A DNA stretch of 64,000 nucleotides from Alphaproteobacteria bacterium (GCA_005884765.1 VAZV01000147.1:1-64000), one strand, 5' to 3'. Counted from the first letter of the stretch, positions 18,357-27,444 are shown. Numbers and translations: made by a program. Notes: generated by a model from the sequence alone, not told the origin.

Positions 18357-18404
18357 GTTTCGGGATTTAAGTTTCTCCGAGAAAAGGCCGGCCTCGCGCC
18401 GGCC

Positions 18405-18534
18405 GCCTTGTTGCGCCAGCTCTCCGACGTCGCGACGCTCAAATTGGCGATCGGCCGCCCGTCCTGGGTTTGCCGGACCTCCGGGCCTTGCCGAGGTTTC
18501 CGACCAGAATCACCTTGTTCACGCTTCCTGCCAT
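18405..18534 (-). pseudogene. ssb: ssb 5' fragment
   Basis: A copy of the first ~43 codons of ssb including the start codon (18532-18534). One base is missing relative to ssb (GGGCCTTG for GGGTCCTTG), which shifts the frame near codon 17; downstream the ssb reading [20 protein letters not shown] is still legible in the other frame. It stops at the duplication junction, so it cannot encode an OB fold. It is a by-product of the tandem duplication. Confidence 0.9.
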
Positions 18535-18626
18535 CACTGCTCTCCACTTTCGAAAAATACTGTCGGGCAAGACGCCAACGCTTCAAGCGCTCCCTGCCCG
18601 AGCGCCACCAACCGCGTTAGGCCATC

Positions 18627-18641
18627 GTTCCGGTTTTGTTC
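18627..18641 (-). promoter_or_regulatory. Duplicated SOS box
   Basis: GTTC-CGGTTTT-GTTC keeps both half-sites and the 7-bp spacing of the ssb box, with one spacer change. The sequence equivalent to the putative ssb -10 element is deleted, so it may no longer drive a leftward transcript. It lies about 290 bp upstream of the second omp gene. Confidence 0.7.
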
Positions 18642-18932
18642 TGTGCTCTCTCAGCGGCAATTCCGATTGGAACGGAATTTACCACCTGAGCCTTGGCCCT
18701 GAGCCTCAGCCACACCGCCGGGTTCCCTGCAGTTCCCATCCGAAATGACAAAAGACCTGACATATCATTAACTTCCTGGGGCTGCAGTTCCTCGCCAAGT
18801 GTTGCTTTTGGGAGACGGTATTTCCGGGTGAATCACGTATATTCGCGGCCGAAATAGGGTGGACTAAAGCGCTCGCGACTGAATTCGAAACGCTCCGGGG
18901 ACCAACGGAAGCGAACAGGCTGGAGAGACAGG

Positions 18933-19694
18933 ATGAAGAAGATTTTGTTGGGTGTGATCGGTTTGGCCGCGGTGGGCATGTCTGCACCCGCTTCTGCTGC
19001 CGACCTTGCTGCGCGGCCCTACACCAAGGCGCCGCCGCCGATGGTGGCTGCCGTCTATGACTGGACCGGATTCTATCTCGGCTTTAACGGTGGTGGCGGC
19101 TGGGCCCACAAGTGCTGGGACATCAATAACGACCTCGGCGTGCCCATCGGTACCGTCCGCGAAGGTTGCCACAATGCAACCGGCGGCCTGGTCGGCGGCC
19201 AGTTGGGCTATCGCTGGCAGGTGGCCTCCTGGGTGTTCGGCCTTGAAGCGCAGGGCGACTGGGCGGACTTCAAGGGCTCGAATTCCAGCCTGTTCTTCCT
19301 GAATACCACCAACCAGACCAAGATCGACGCCTTCGGTCTGTTCACCGGTCAGGTCGGCTACGCCTGGAACAACTTCCTCTGGTACTTTAAGGGCGGCGCT
19401 GCCGTCGCCCACGACAGCTACCGCGGCATTACGACTTCGACAGGTATTGCCTTCGACACCGCGCACGACACCCGTTGGGGTGGCGTCGTCGGAACCGGCA
19501 TCGAGTTCGGCTTCGCGCCGAACTGGTCGGTTGCGTTCGAATACGATCATATCTTCATGGGCAACCACAACGTCACCTTGAACGCCGTGGGGACCAACCT
19601 GCTATCCCGGGTCGACAACATCCATCAGGACGTCGACATGGCCACGGTCCGCGTGAACTGGCGCTGGGGTGGCCCGGTGATCGCGAAGTACTGA
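18933..19694 (+). CDS. Outer-membrane beta-barrel protein, Omp25/Omp31-like, copy 2
   Basis: 253-residue paralogue of the protein at 17610, created by the tandem duplication. The signal peptide MKKILLGVIGLAAVGMSAPASAA and the plug-like start ADLAARPYTKAPPP are shared, then DWTGFYLGFNGGGGW begins the barrel. Both keep the pattern GQVGYAWNN, TRWGG, GFAxNWS, FEYDH, and the C-terminal RWGGPVIAKY. Two cysteines (near residues 64 and 79) are placed as in copy 1. It has the intact terminator at 19725-19748. The ATG follows GGAGAGACAGG. Confidence 0.9.
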   Translation: MKKILLGVIGLAAVGMSAPASAADLAARPYTKAPPPMVAAVYDWTGFYLGFNGGGGWAHKCWDINNDLGVPIGTVREGCHNATGGLVGGQLGYRWQVASWVFGLEAQGDWADFKGSNSSLFFLNTTNQTKIDAFGLFTGQVGYAWNNFLWYFKGGAAVAHDSYRGITTSTGIAFDTAHDTRWGGVVGTGIEFGFAPNWSVAFEYDHIFMGNHNVTLNAVGTNLLSRVDNIHQDVDMATVRVNWRWGGPVIAKY

Positions 19695-19724
19695 TTTTCC
19701 GGATTTTATATCACCTGAGAAAGA

Positions 19725-19748
19725 GGCCGGCCTCGCGCCGGCCTTTTT
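19725..19748 (+). terminator. Rho-independent terminator of omp copy 2
   Basis: Stem GGCCGGC / GCCGGCC with loop CTCGC, followed by TTTTT. It lies 31 bp after the stop of the second omp gene. Confidence 0.9.
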
Positions 19749-19913
19749 GCTGTGTCCGAGCTGCTGCCTCCTCTTGCCATTTCTCCTGCCATTGCAATTC
19801 CTTATTTCTTTTGCGCGTTTTCTTCACGCGAACCGGTCCCACTTCGCTTGAAAACGCTATGCAGCCGCAACAAACCGTTGATGGCTTGCGGAGAACACTG
19901 GAAATTCTCTCGC

Positions 19914-19928
19914 GTTCTTCCTACGTTC
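19914..19928 (+). promoter_or_regulatory. SOS box upstream of uvrA
   Basis: GTTC-TTCCTAC-GTTC, the alphaproteobacterial LexA-binding pattern with exact 7-bp spacing, about 85 bp before the uvrA start. The rest of 19749-20014 shows no other gene or motif that I can support. Confidence 0.82.
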
Positions 19929-20014
19929 CGATCCTGTCCCTTGGCGTTGATCCCGGACCTCCGGCGAAGCGCGCCTGAACGCTGGCGCTATCCACCGCGC
20001 CTGGGAATGCCGAC

Positions 20015-22981
20015 ATGGATGAAGTGCTGAAGTCGCGACGCCAGCAGGCCGGTTCAGCGACGCGCGCGATAGCGATCCGCGGCGCGCGCGAACACAATCT
20101 CAAGAACATCGATGTCGAGATTCCGCGCGACAAGCTCGTGGTGTTCACGGGGCTCTCCGGCTCCGGCAAATCCTCGCTCGCCTTCGACACCATCTATGCC
20201 GAGGGCCAACGGCGCTATGTCGAATCGCTCTCCGCCTATGCCCGCCAGTTCCTGGAGATGATGCAGAAGCCAGACGTCGACCAGATCGACGGCTTGTCGC
20301 CGGCGATCTCGATCGAACAGAAGACCACCTCGAAGAACCCGCGCTCCACGGTCGGCACCGTCACCGAGATCTACGACTACATGCGCCTGTTATGGGCGCG
20401 GGTCGGCGTGCCCTATTCGCCGGCCACCGGTCTTCCGATCGAGAGCCAGATCGTCTCGCAGATGGTCGATCGTGTGCTGGCGCTGCCGGAGGGCACGCGG
20501 CTCTATCTGCTGGCACCGGTCGTGCGCGGCCGCAAGGGCGAGTACAGGAAGGAGCTCGCCGAATACCTCAAAAAGGGATTCCAGCGGGTCAAGATCGACG
20601 GCACGTTCTACGAACTCGCCGAAGCCCCCGTGCTGGACAAGAAATTCCCGCACGACATCGACGTGGTGGTGGACCGCATCGTGGTGCGGCCGGATCTCGG
20701 CCAGCGGCTGGCGGAGAGCTTTGAGACCGCGCTCAAGCTCGCCGAGGGGCTGGCGGTGATCGAATATGCCGATGCGCCGGCGGCGATCGCCGACGAGAAG
20801 AAAAAGACCGCCAAGATCCACGACAAGAGCGGACCGGAGCGCATCCTGTTTTCCGAGAAATTCGCCTGCCCGGTTTCCGGCTTTACGATTCCCGAGATCG
20901 AGCCGCGGCTGTTCTCCTTCAACAACCCCTATGGCGCGTGTCCGGCCTGCGGCGGCCTCGGCGTCGAGCAGCATATCGACGAGGACCTGGTCATTCCCGA
21001 CAAGGAATTGACCTTGCGCCGGGGCGCGATCGCGCCGTGGGCCAAATCATCCTCGCCCTATTACATCCAGACCCTGACCGCGCTGGGCAAATTCTACAAG
21101 TTCACGCTCGACACCAGGTGGAAGGACCTGCCGAAGAAGACGCAAGCCGCGCTGCTGCACGGCTCCGGCGAGGACGAGATCAAGTTCTCCTACGAGGACG
21201 GCGTGCGCTCCTACGATACCAAGAAGCCGTTCGAGGGCGTCATCACCAACATCAATCGCCGCTACCGCGAGACCGAGAGCGAATGGGCGCGCGAGGAGCT
21301 GGCGAAATACTTCTCCGACGTTCCCTGCGCGGCCTGCAACGGTTATCGGTTGAAGCCGGAGGCCCTGTGTGTCAAGATCGGCGGCAAGCATATCGGCGAA
21401 ATCTCGGAGCTCTCGGTGCGCCGCGCCGGCGAGTGGTTCGAGAGCGTGCCGAAGGAGCTCAACGCGCAGCAGAACGAGATCGCCGCGCGCGTCTTGAAGG
21501 AGATCCGCGAGCGGCTGTCGTTCCTGCTCGACGTCGGCCTCAATTACCTGACGCTGTCGCGCGCCTCCGGCACGCTCTCGGGCGGCGAAAGCCAGCGCAT
21601 CCGCCTGGCCTCGCAGATCGGCTCCGGGTTGACCGGCGTGCTCTATGTGCTGGACGAACCCTCGATCGGCCTGCACCAGCGCGACAATGCGCGGCTGTTG
21701 GAGACGCTCAAACGGCTGCGCGACCTCGGCAATACCGTGATCGTGGTCGAGCATGACGAGGACGCCATTCGCTTGGCCGACCACGTGCTCGATATCGGCC
21801 CCGGCGCCGGCATGCATGGCGGCCATATCGTGGCGCAGGGCACGCCGGCCGACATCATGCACAACAAGGCCTCGCTGACCGGCAAATACCTCACCGGCGA
21901 ATTGTCGGTCGAGGTTCCCGAGCGGCGCCCGCCGAACCATCGCCGCACCATCAAGGTCGTCAATGCCCGCGGCAACAATCTGAAAAACATCTCGGCGGAA
22001 ATTCCGCTGGGACTGTTCACCTGCGTGACGGGAGTCTCCGGCGGCGGCAAGTCGACGCTTCTGATCGACACGCTCTACAAGGCGATCGCCCGGAAACTCA
22101 ACAATGCCAGCGAGGGCGCCGCGCCCCATGATCGCATCGAGGGCCTGGAGCATATCGACAAGATCATCGACATCGACCAGTCGCCGATCGGCCGCACGCC
22201 GAGATCAAATCCTGCCACCTATACCGGCGCGTTCACGCCGATCCGCGAGTGGTTCGCGGGCCTGCCCGAAGCCAAGGCGCGCGGCTACGAGCCTGGGCGG
22301 TTTTCGTTCAACGTCAAGGGCGGCCGCTGTGAGGCCTGCCAGGGCGACGGCGTCATCAAGATCGAGATGCACTTTTTGCCCGACGTCTACGTCACCTGCG
22401 ACGTCTGCAAGGGCAAGCGCTACAACCGCGAGACGCTGGAAGTGCTGTTCAAGGGCAAGAGCATCGCCGACGTGCTCGACATGACGGTGGAAGAAGCCGC
22501 CGACTTCTTCAAGGCTGTCCCCCGCGTGCGCGAGACCTTCAAGACGCTGCACCGCGTTGGCCTCGACTACATCCATGTCGGCCAGCAGGCGACGACCTTG
22601 TCCGGCGGCGAAGCCCAGCGCGTCAAGCTCGCCAAGGAATTATCCAAGCGCGCCACCGGCCGCACCCTCTATATCCTCGACGAGCCCACCACCGGGTTGC
22701 ATTTCCACGACGTGAAGAAGCTGTTGGAGGTGCTGCACGAGCTGGTGGCGCAGGGCAACACGGTGGTGGTGATCGAGCACAATCTCGAGGTGATCAAAAC
22801 CGCCGACTGGGTGATCGACCTCGGCCCCGAAGGCGGCGACGGCGGCGGCGAAATCGTCGCCTGGGGCCCGCCGGAAGACATCGTCAAGGCGCCGCGGAGC
22901 TATACAGGCAAGTTTCTGGCGCCGGTGCTGGCGAAGGCTGGGAAGCCGCGCAAGAGCGGCGCGAGTGAGGCGGCGGAGTAG
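20015..22981 (+). CDS. uvrA: Excinuclease ABC subunit A
   Basis: Damage-recognition ATPase of nucleotide excision repair, 988 residues and full length. The first ABC module has Walker [15 protein letters not shown] near residue 46 and signature LSGGESQR near 521. The zinc module of the first half lies near 290-315 (CPVSG, CPACGG). The second module has [14 protein letters not shown] near 670, the second zinc finger CEACQGDG...CDVCKG near 770-795, and signature LSGGEAQR near 862. The Ala-rich, charged tail is variable in the family. The SOS box upstream implies LexA control. Confidence 0.98.
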   Translation: MDEVLKSRRQQAGSATRAIAIRGAREHNLKNIDVEIPRDKLVVFTGLSGSGKSSLAFDTIYAEGQRRYVESLSAYARQFLEMMQKPDVDQIDGLSPAISIEQKTTSKNPRSTVGTVTEIYDYMRLLWARVGVPYSPATGLPIESQIVSQMVDRVLALPEGTRLYLLAPVVRGRKGEYRKELAEYLKKGFQRVKIDGTFYELAEAPVLDKKFPHDIDVVVDRIVVRPDLGQRLAESFETALKLAEGLAVIEYADAPAAIADEKKKTAKIHDKSGPERILFSEKFACPVSGFTIPEIEPRLFSFNNPYGACPACGGLGVEQHIDEDLVIPDKELTLRRGAIAPWAKSSSPYYIQTLTALGKFYKFTLDTRWKDLPKKTQAALLHGSGEDEIKFSYEDGVRSYDTKKPFEGVITNINRRYRETESEWAREELAKYFSDVPCAACNGYRLKPEALCVKIGGKHIGEISELSVRRAGEWFESVPKELNAQQNEIAARVLKEIRERLSFLLDVGLNYLTLSRASGTLSGGESQRIRLASQIGSGLTGVLYVLDEPSIGLHQRDNARLLETLKRLRDLGNTVIVVEHDEDAIRLADHVLDIGPGAGMHGGHIVAQGTPADIMHNKASLTGKYLTGELSVEVPERRPPNHRRTIKVVNARGNNLKNISAEIPLGLFTCVTGVSGGGKSTLLIDTLYKAIARKLNNASEGAAPHDRIEGLEHIDKIIDIDQSPIGRTPRSNPATYTGAFTPIREWFAGLPEAKARGYEPGRFSFNVKGGRCEACQGDGVIKIEMHFLPDVYVTCDVCKGKRYNRETLEVLFKGKSIADVLDMTVEEAADFFKAVPRVRETFKTLHRVGLDYIHVGQQATTLSGGEAQRVKLAKELSKRATGRTLYILDEPTTGLHFHDVKKLLEVLHELVAQGNTVVVIEHNLEVIKTADWVIDLGPEGGDGGGEIVAWGPPEDIVKAPRSYTGKFLAPVLAKAGKPRKSGASEAAE

Positions 22982-23106
22982 AGGAGTTTGAGCTTAGACG
23001 TAGCTCGTCTGGTCGCCCCAAACGTTAAGCCGCAACGCTCGCTCAGTGTGAGTCAATTGCTCGCGTGTCAATGCCGCATAGGCCGATCGCTGGCGGTCAC
23101 CTGACA

Positions 23107-23205
23107 ACGAAGTAGCCCGTAGGGCGGATTAGCGGTTAGCGTAATCCGCCATCTTGCGTATCGCGGTCGGCGGGTTACGGCTTCGCCTAACCCCGCCCTA
23201 CTCGC
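23107..23205. repeat. Palindromic repeat, GTAGGGCGGATTAGCG type
   Basis: Occupies most of the non-coding 22982-23227. It starts GTAGGGCGGATTAGCGG and ends GCCTAACCCCGCCCTAC, with an internal inverted pair AGCGTAATCCGCC / GGCGGGTTACGG. Such elements are common between genes in this group of bacteria. Only one copy is in the window. Confidence 0.7.
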
Positions 23206-23227
23206 GATTGCGCCGTCCAGCTCCGTC

Positions 23228-23689
23228 TCAAAGAATCTTGCTCATTGGGAAACTGGTCGTGCCAAATGCTTCGATCGGCTTTCCGATTTCGGTGTAGCCG
23301 TTCGACAAATAAAAGCGGCGAGCCGTCTTGGTGCTTTCAAGCGTGATCTTGGAGTTGCCGCGTTGTGCGCCCCGCCACTCGAGTGCATGAAGCAAGGCGC
23401 GACTGACGCCCTGAAATCTAGCATCCGGCGATACATAGTTGAGCCCGATTCGCCCTGCATCGGTAACGGAGCCAACCCCGAGGACAACATCTCCTTCGGC
23501 TGCCACCAGCAAAGAATTGTTCAGTTGCTCGATCCAGGTACGGAAATTCTGCGGCGTCTTGTTTCCCATCCAGCGCGCCAGAATGGCCGGATCGTTCCTG
23601 TGGTCGGCATGACAAAGCTCGGCGATTGAGCGTCTCATCACGCTGCACGCGGCTTCCGCATCATCTGGCAACGCCTCTCGTATATGCAT
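23228..23689 (-). CDS. GNAT-family acetyltransferase
   Basis: 153-residue GCN5-related N-acetyltransferase. The N-terminal strand IREALPDDAEAACSVMRRSI is typical, and the acetyl-CoA-binding region VSPDARFQGVSRALLHALE near residues 87-105 has a weakened Q/RxxGxG/A motif (RFQGVS). ITLESTKTARRFYLSNGY supplies the last conserved element. The substrate is not evident. It lies between two palindromic repeats. Confidence 0.85.
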   Translation of the reverse strand: MHIREALPDDAEAACSVMRRSIAELCHADHRNDPAILARWMGNKTPQNFRTWIEQLNNSLLVAAEGDVVLGVGSVTDAGRIGLNYVSPDARFQGVSRALLHALEWRGAQRGNSKITLESTKTARRFYLSNGYTEIGKPIEAFGTTSFPMSKIL

Positions 23690-23751
23690 TGCTCGATCAT
23701 AGATTGAGAACTGAAGAGAGCAACAGCGTAGGCGGGCTGGATTGGCGTTAG

Positions 23752-23871
23752 AGCGTAGCCCGCATGAGCGTCAGCGATATGCGGGAGTCGTAGCCCGGAT
23801 GGAGCGAAGCGCAATCCAGGCTCATGCAGCAAGCGGAGGTCCCGGGTTTCGCTGCGCTCACCCGGGCTACG
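23752..23871. repeat. Palindromic repeat, GTAGCCCGGATGGAGCG type
   Basis: Between the GNAT and AAA ATPase genes. It opens GCGTAGCCCGC and contains GTAGCCCGGATGGAGCGAAG, then ends CTGCGCTCACCCGGGCTACG, forming a long inverted repeat. It ends one base before the ATPase stop codon, so it is positioned as a 3' hairpin for that gene. Confidence 0.7.
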
Positions 23872-23872
23872 T

Positions 23873-24640
23873 TCACTCCTCCACCACCGCGTCCACGAAC
23901 CCCACCGGATCGCTGCAGAACTCGCGCATGACCTTGTAGTGGTCGGTCTGTTCGACGGTGACCTCGTCCAGGCCATACTTCGACAATCGCAACAAGCGCG
24001 CACCGGGATAGGCCATCAGCATCGGCGAGTGCGTGGCCATCACGACCTGGCAAATTGTCGATCGCTCCATGCGGCGCATCAGCTTCAGGAATTCCATCTG
24101 GCGCGCGGGCGACAGCGCCGATTCCGGTTCGTCGAAGATGAAGATGCCCTGCCGCTGGCAGCGTTCCTCGAAGAAGCGCATAAAACCCTCACCGTGCGAA
24201 TGGGAGAGGAAATCCGGCGGCGGGCCAGGCGATCCGACGGAGGCTTCATCCAGATATCTCGCGACGGAAAAGAAACTCTCGGCCCGAAAGAACCAGCCGT
24301 TGGTGATCTTCGGCAGCCATCCCGCACGAAGCGCGCTGGAAAGCTGGCCGCCCATCACCTCCATGGCGTTGGAATGGTCGACCGGCCGATAACCCTTGCC
24401 GCCGCCGGCTTCGTCATAGCCCGCCAGCACAGCGATGCCTTCCAGCAAGGTGGATTTACCGGCGCCGTTTTCGCCAACGATGATCGTGATCGGCCGATCG
24501 AAGCTCAGCTCGAAATCATCGCGCAGGAACGGCAGGCAGAACGGATAGGCCGCACGGTCATCGATGCGGGCTGGATCGAGCCAGACCCGCCTGAGATACG
24601 GCGCCGGCATATTGATCGTGTGATTTCGTCGTCGGGCCAT
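23873..24640 (-). CDS. AAA family ATPase
   Basis: 255-residue cytoplasmic ABC/AAA-type ATPase standing alone. Walker A GENGAGKSTLLEG lies near residue 56, signature-like region LSHSHGEGFMRFFEE near 145, Walker B GIFIFDEPESALSP near 165 and the His switch ATHSPMLM near 203. This architecture (SMC/RecF-like, no membrane segments) is that of the small orphan ATPases often annotated YbbI/DUF-type, whose partners are generally unknown. The divergent small gene at 24737 is its only close neighbour. I see no nuclease or toxin partner that would make it a defence system. Confidence 0.85.
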   Translation of the reverse strand: MARRRNHTINMPAPYLRRVWLDPARIDDRAAYPFCLPFLRDDFELSFDRPITIIVGENGAGKSTLLEGIAVLAGYDEAGGGKGYRPVDHSNAMEVMGGQLSSALRAGWLPKITNGWFFRAESFFSVARYLDEASVGSPGPPPDFLSHSHGEGFMRFFEERCQRQGIFIFDEPESALSPARQMEFLKLMRRMERSTICQVVMATHSPMLMAYPGARLLRLSKYGLDEVTVEQTDHYKVMREFCSDPVGFVDAVVEE

Positions 24641-24736
24641 GCGGTCGGATCCAAATAATCAACGCAAATCCAGCGCTCCAATGCCAGCATAATCCTGTGG
24701 CACACTATCCGGAACATAACAAGAACAATCTTGGCC

Positions 24737-25060
24737 ATGGCCAGCGCCGCCTACAGCCTCTTCCGGAACGCGATCCTCGCCGAGCAGCAGATCGTCTGCA
24801 CCTACGAGGGCCGCCATCGTGAACTGTGCCCGCATATCATCGGCACCAACAAAAACGGCGACGAGGTCGTGCTGGCCTGGCAGTTCGCCGGCGACAGCTC
24901 AGGCAAGCTGCCGCAATGGCGCTGCCTGCGGCTGGCCAATGTCAGGGACGCCCGTGCGCGCGACGGCCGCTGGCATGAGGGCGGCTCGCACAAGACCGAG
25001 CAGCGATGCGTCAGCGCGATCCATCTCGATATCAACGTCCATGTTCGCAAGCGGCGATGA
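24737..25060 (+). CDS. WYL-domain-like small protein
   Basis: 107-residue protein with no signal peptide or membrane segment. EQQIVCTYEGRHRELCPHIIGTNKNG ends a strand-rich region, broken here into two quoted parts: IVCTYEGRHREL and CPHIIG. Later WRCLRLANV and DGRWHEGGSH follow. The pattern resembles a stand-alone WYL fold, which in larger proteins binds ligands or nucleic acid. The ATG at 24737 is preferred to a TTG two codons upstream. It is divergent from the AAA ATPase. Confidence 0.65.
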   Translation: MASAAYSLFRNAILAEQQIVCTYEGRHRELCPHIIGTNKNGDEVVLAWQFAGDSSGKLPQWRCLRLANVRDARARDGRWHEGGSHKTEQRCVSAIHLDINVHVRKRR

Positions 25061-25291
25061 CTTGATGGCGCGAAGCGCGATCCGCGTCAGACAAGATCTG
25101 TCAGATTTTTTCCGGATTCCGTTCGGCGCACCGACCGAGAGCTTGCAAATCCGATGCGCGTAAAATCTAATTTGCTGAACGGATTCAAGCTGATTTGGGT
25201 CGTCCAGTCCCGTTGCAAAAAATATTTCGCTTAACTCGACGAGGCTGGGCAAGAACTCGGCATTTTCGGCGATTGATGTACGATTCAGCTT

Positions 25292-26809
25292 ATGACGAAT
25301 CGCATGTTCAAGACCGGCGAGAGCCGGGACCAAGCCAGTCTGCTCCCTCCTCGGATTGACGATTATGTCGGGTCGGACAATCCGGTGCGGGCAATCGAGA
25401 GCTTTGTATGTGCGCTCGACCTTGCCAAGCTCGGCTTCCGCCATGCGGATCGTGCTGCGGACGAGATGGGACAGCCGCCCTACGACCCGGCCGACCTGTT
25501 GAAGCTTTATCTCTATGGCTACACCAACCGGGTCAGGTCGTCGCGTCGGCTGGAGCAGGAAGCCAGCCGCAATCTTGAGCTGATCTGGCTGCTGAGGAAC
25601 TTGAGGCCGGGCTATCGGACGATTGCCAATTTCCGCAAGGAGAACTGGGAAGCGCTGAAGGCGGTGAACCGCAGCTTCGTGCTTCTGATCAGGGAGCTTG
25701 GCCTGGTCGGCGGCAGTGTTGTCGCGATCGACGGCTCGTTCTTCCATGGCGATGCCAGCAAGGCTTCCATCTTCACGCGCAAGAGGCTCGCCGAACAGAT
25801 CGCAAAGCTGGACCAGGAGATCGAGGCTTACGGCAAGTCGCTTGAGGACAATGATGCGGCGGAGGCAGAGGCGGACCGCACCGACGGTCCGGATGTTGGC
25901 GGCGGAGATGGCGGCGATCTTGGCGCAAAAGTCGCGGAGCTGATGGCCAAGCGCTCGTGTGCACAGGCCGACCTTGCCCGGCTGAAGGAGAGCGGTGAGA
26001 CGCAGCTGTCGCTGACCGATCCGGACAGCCGGCTTCTGGTCAAGAGCGGTCAAGGTGTTGCGGGCTACAATGTGCAAATCGCCGTCGACGACAAGCACAA
26101 GCTTATCGTCGAGAGCGACGTGGTGAACGACAGCAGCGATGTCGGCCAGCTCCATCCGATGGCCAAGGCGGCACAAGACATCCTTGAAGCCGAGACGCTG
26201 CAGGTTCTGGCCGATGAGGGCTATTACAGCAGTCTCCAACTGAAGGCGTGCGAGGATGATGGCATTACAGCCTATGTGCCGGTGCCGGAGGGCAGGCAGC
26301 TGAAGAAGGGCCGCTTCGCGCTCAAGGATTTCAGCTACGATCCTGCGGGGGATGCTTACCGTTGCCCGGCGGGCGAGCTGCTCCGCCCGATGGAGGGGCG
26401 CTGGCAGAACGCAAGTGGCCGCATCGAGATCCGCTATGCGAGCCGCACAAGGACCTGCAAAGCATGTCCGTTAAGGTCACGTTGCCTGAGCCCGAAGGCA
26501 TCTTTGCGGACCATCGCGCGCTGGGAGCACGAAGACGTTCTCGACCGTCATCGTGCGCGGATGCAGGATGCTGGCGAACTGATGCGCCGTCGTTCGGGGA
26601 TTGTCGAGCATCCCTTCGGCACCATCAAATGCCGCGCCGGCTATCGCCATTTTCTGGTCCGCGGCCTCAACAAGGTCCGCGGTGAATGGAGCCTGATGGC
26701 GCTCTGCTACAACTTCACCCGTGTGCTCAATATCCTGGGCTTCGAGCGCTTCATGGACTATCTCGCCAAGTCCCTTACTTGGCCCTGCGTGCTCTCGCGG
26801 CCCACTTAA
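25292..26809 (+). CDS. IS1182-family transposase
   Basis: 505-residue DDE transposase. The N-terminal DUF772-like domain (QPPYDPADLLKLYLYGY, residues 63-80; RTIANFRKEN near 115) precedes the catalytic core: first Asp in VVAIDGSFFHGDA near 150, second in VLADEGYYS near 308, and the Glu in GIVEHPFGTIK near 437. A Cys cluster CKACPLRSRC near 393-402 is typical. The frame is intact, so the element could still be active. I could not identify terminal inverted repeats or a target duplication, so only the gene is called. Confidence 0.93.
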   Translation: MTNRMFKTGESRDQASLLPPRIDDYVGSDNPVRAIESFVCALDLAKLGFRHADRAADEMGQPPYDPADLLKLYLYGYTNRVRSSRRLEQEASRNLELIWLLRNLRPGYRTIANFRKENWEALKAVNRSFVLLIRELGLVGGSVVAIDGSFFHGDASKASIFTRKRLAEQIAKLDQEIEAYGKSLEDNDAAEAEADRTDGPDVGGGDGGDLGAKVAELMAKRSCAQADLARLKESGETQLSLTDPDSRLLVKSGQGVAGYNVQIAVDDKHKLIVESDVVNDSSDVGQLHPMAKAAQDILEAETLQVLADEGYYSSLQLKACEDDGITAYVPVPEGRQLKKGRFALKDFSYDPAGDAYRCPAGELLRPMEGRWQNASGRIEIRYASRTRTCKACPLRSRCLSPKASLRTIARWEHEDVLDRHRARMQDAGELMRRRSGIVEHPFGTIKCRAGYRHFLVRGLNKVRGEWSLMALCYNFTRVLNILGFERFMDYLAKSLTWPCVLSRPT

Positions 26810-27352
26810 ACTTCGTCCAGGCAGCCCTGAGCGCATTCGGGACCTCTCGCCCGCTTCCGAGCGCCGTTTGCGGTCAGCAACAAACACAAGTGGCCTGACC
26901 GCAAGTTCTTGCTCAGCCTGGTCGGGCAAATCACCTCTAGGACTTTGCCCGTCTCGCCCAAGAGAGGGGCGTTGGCCATCGTCACGAACGTTGGGCGGGA
27001 TGCGATGGACGCTTTGGCTTCGCAAGACGAGCGAGGCTTGAGGCGGACTGCAAAGCCGTGTGGTCCTGACGCCCCGATGCTGGCGTCAAGTTGGCGGAGC
27101 GATCCGCAAGCGATGGTGGCAAGAAAGCCCGGTCACCAGGGAGAGCGCGTTATAAGCCGTAAACCATTGCGCAGGGAAGGTCGGATTGTTTCGACGAACC
27201 TGTGGCGACTACGCTCGTGTGCTTTTTTTCTGCACGCGAGGCTATGGGTGCGGCGAGCACCCGGCTTTCCCTGCGTCCTCCATCATTCCGAGGGTAGTTC
27301 GTACAACAACTCGGGCGCTATCGGCGTCGCGAGGATGCGGCTGCTCGCGCAG
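26810..27352. repeat. Dispersed repeat carrying a pseudo-ORF
   Basis: Non-coding stretch after the transposase. A 177-codon plus-strand frame (26909-27442) reads SLVGQITSRTLPVSPKRGAL, IVTNVGRDAMDA and CGPDAPMLASSW, a pattern I recall as a frequently repeated, spuriously annotated ORF in Bradyrhizobium-type genomes. I treat it as a dispersed repeat and not as a gene. It runs directly into the family B palindrome at 27354. The remainder up to 27634 holds nothing I can support. Confidence 0.5.
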
Positions 27353-27353
27353 C

Positions 27354-27444
27354 CGTCATTGCGAGGAGCGCGAGCGACGAAGCAATCCATCTTTCTTTGC
27401 ACGGCGAAATGGATTGCTTCGTCGCCTTGCTCCTCGCAATGACG
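27354..27444. repeat. Palindromic intergenic repeat, family B copy 1
   Basis: Begins CGTCATTGCGAGGAGCG and ends CTCCTCGCAATGACG. The arms also share GAAGCAATCCAT / ATGGATTGCTTCGTCGC. A second copy is at 61236. Confidence 0.85.

Larger units (their letters stand above)
17020..18404. repeat. Tandem duplication, copy A
   Basis: Unit of about 1.38 kb comprising the first 131 bp of ssb, the ssb-omp intergenic region and the first omp gene with its terminator hairpin. It is followed directly by copy B. The hairpin at 18386-18404 (GGCCGGC-CTCGC-GCCGGCC) ends exactly at the junction and has lost its T run, being followed instead by the ssb-derived GCCTTGTTGCGCC. Confidence 0.88.
18405..19748. repeat. 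Tandem duplication, copy B
   Basis: Second copy of the ssb-5'/intergenic/omp unit. Compared with copy A it has small indels, including loss of about 75 bp between the ssb start and the SOS box that removes the putative ssb -10 element. The 190 bp upstream of the omp start are almost unchanged. It ends in the intact omp terminator. Confidence 0.88.

Noticed and set aside
18405-18534. SOS-driven antisense RNA from the ssb fragment
   Set aside because: The duplicated LexA box is present, but the likely -10 element is deleted in this copy, so an active leftward promoter is doubtful; kept only as one option in a finding.
23873-25060. Defence system around the AAA ATPase
   Set aside because: No nuclease, toxin, methylase or reverse transcriptase is adjacent, so a defence label would be speculation.
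25061-26900. Terminal inverted repeats of the IS1182-type element
   Set aside because: I compared the flanks of the transposase and found only weak, same-strand similarity (GTCGTCCAG near 25200 and TTCGTCCAG near 26813). No inverted ends or target duplication could be fixed.
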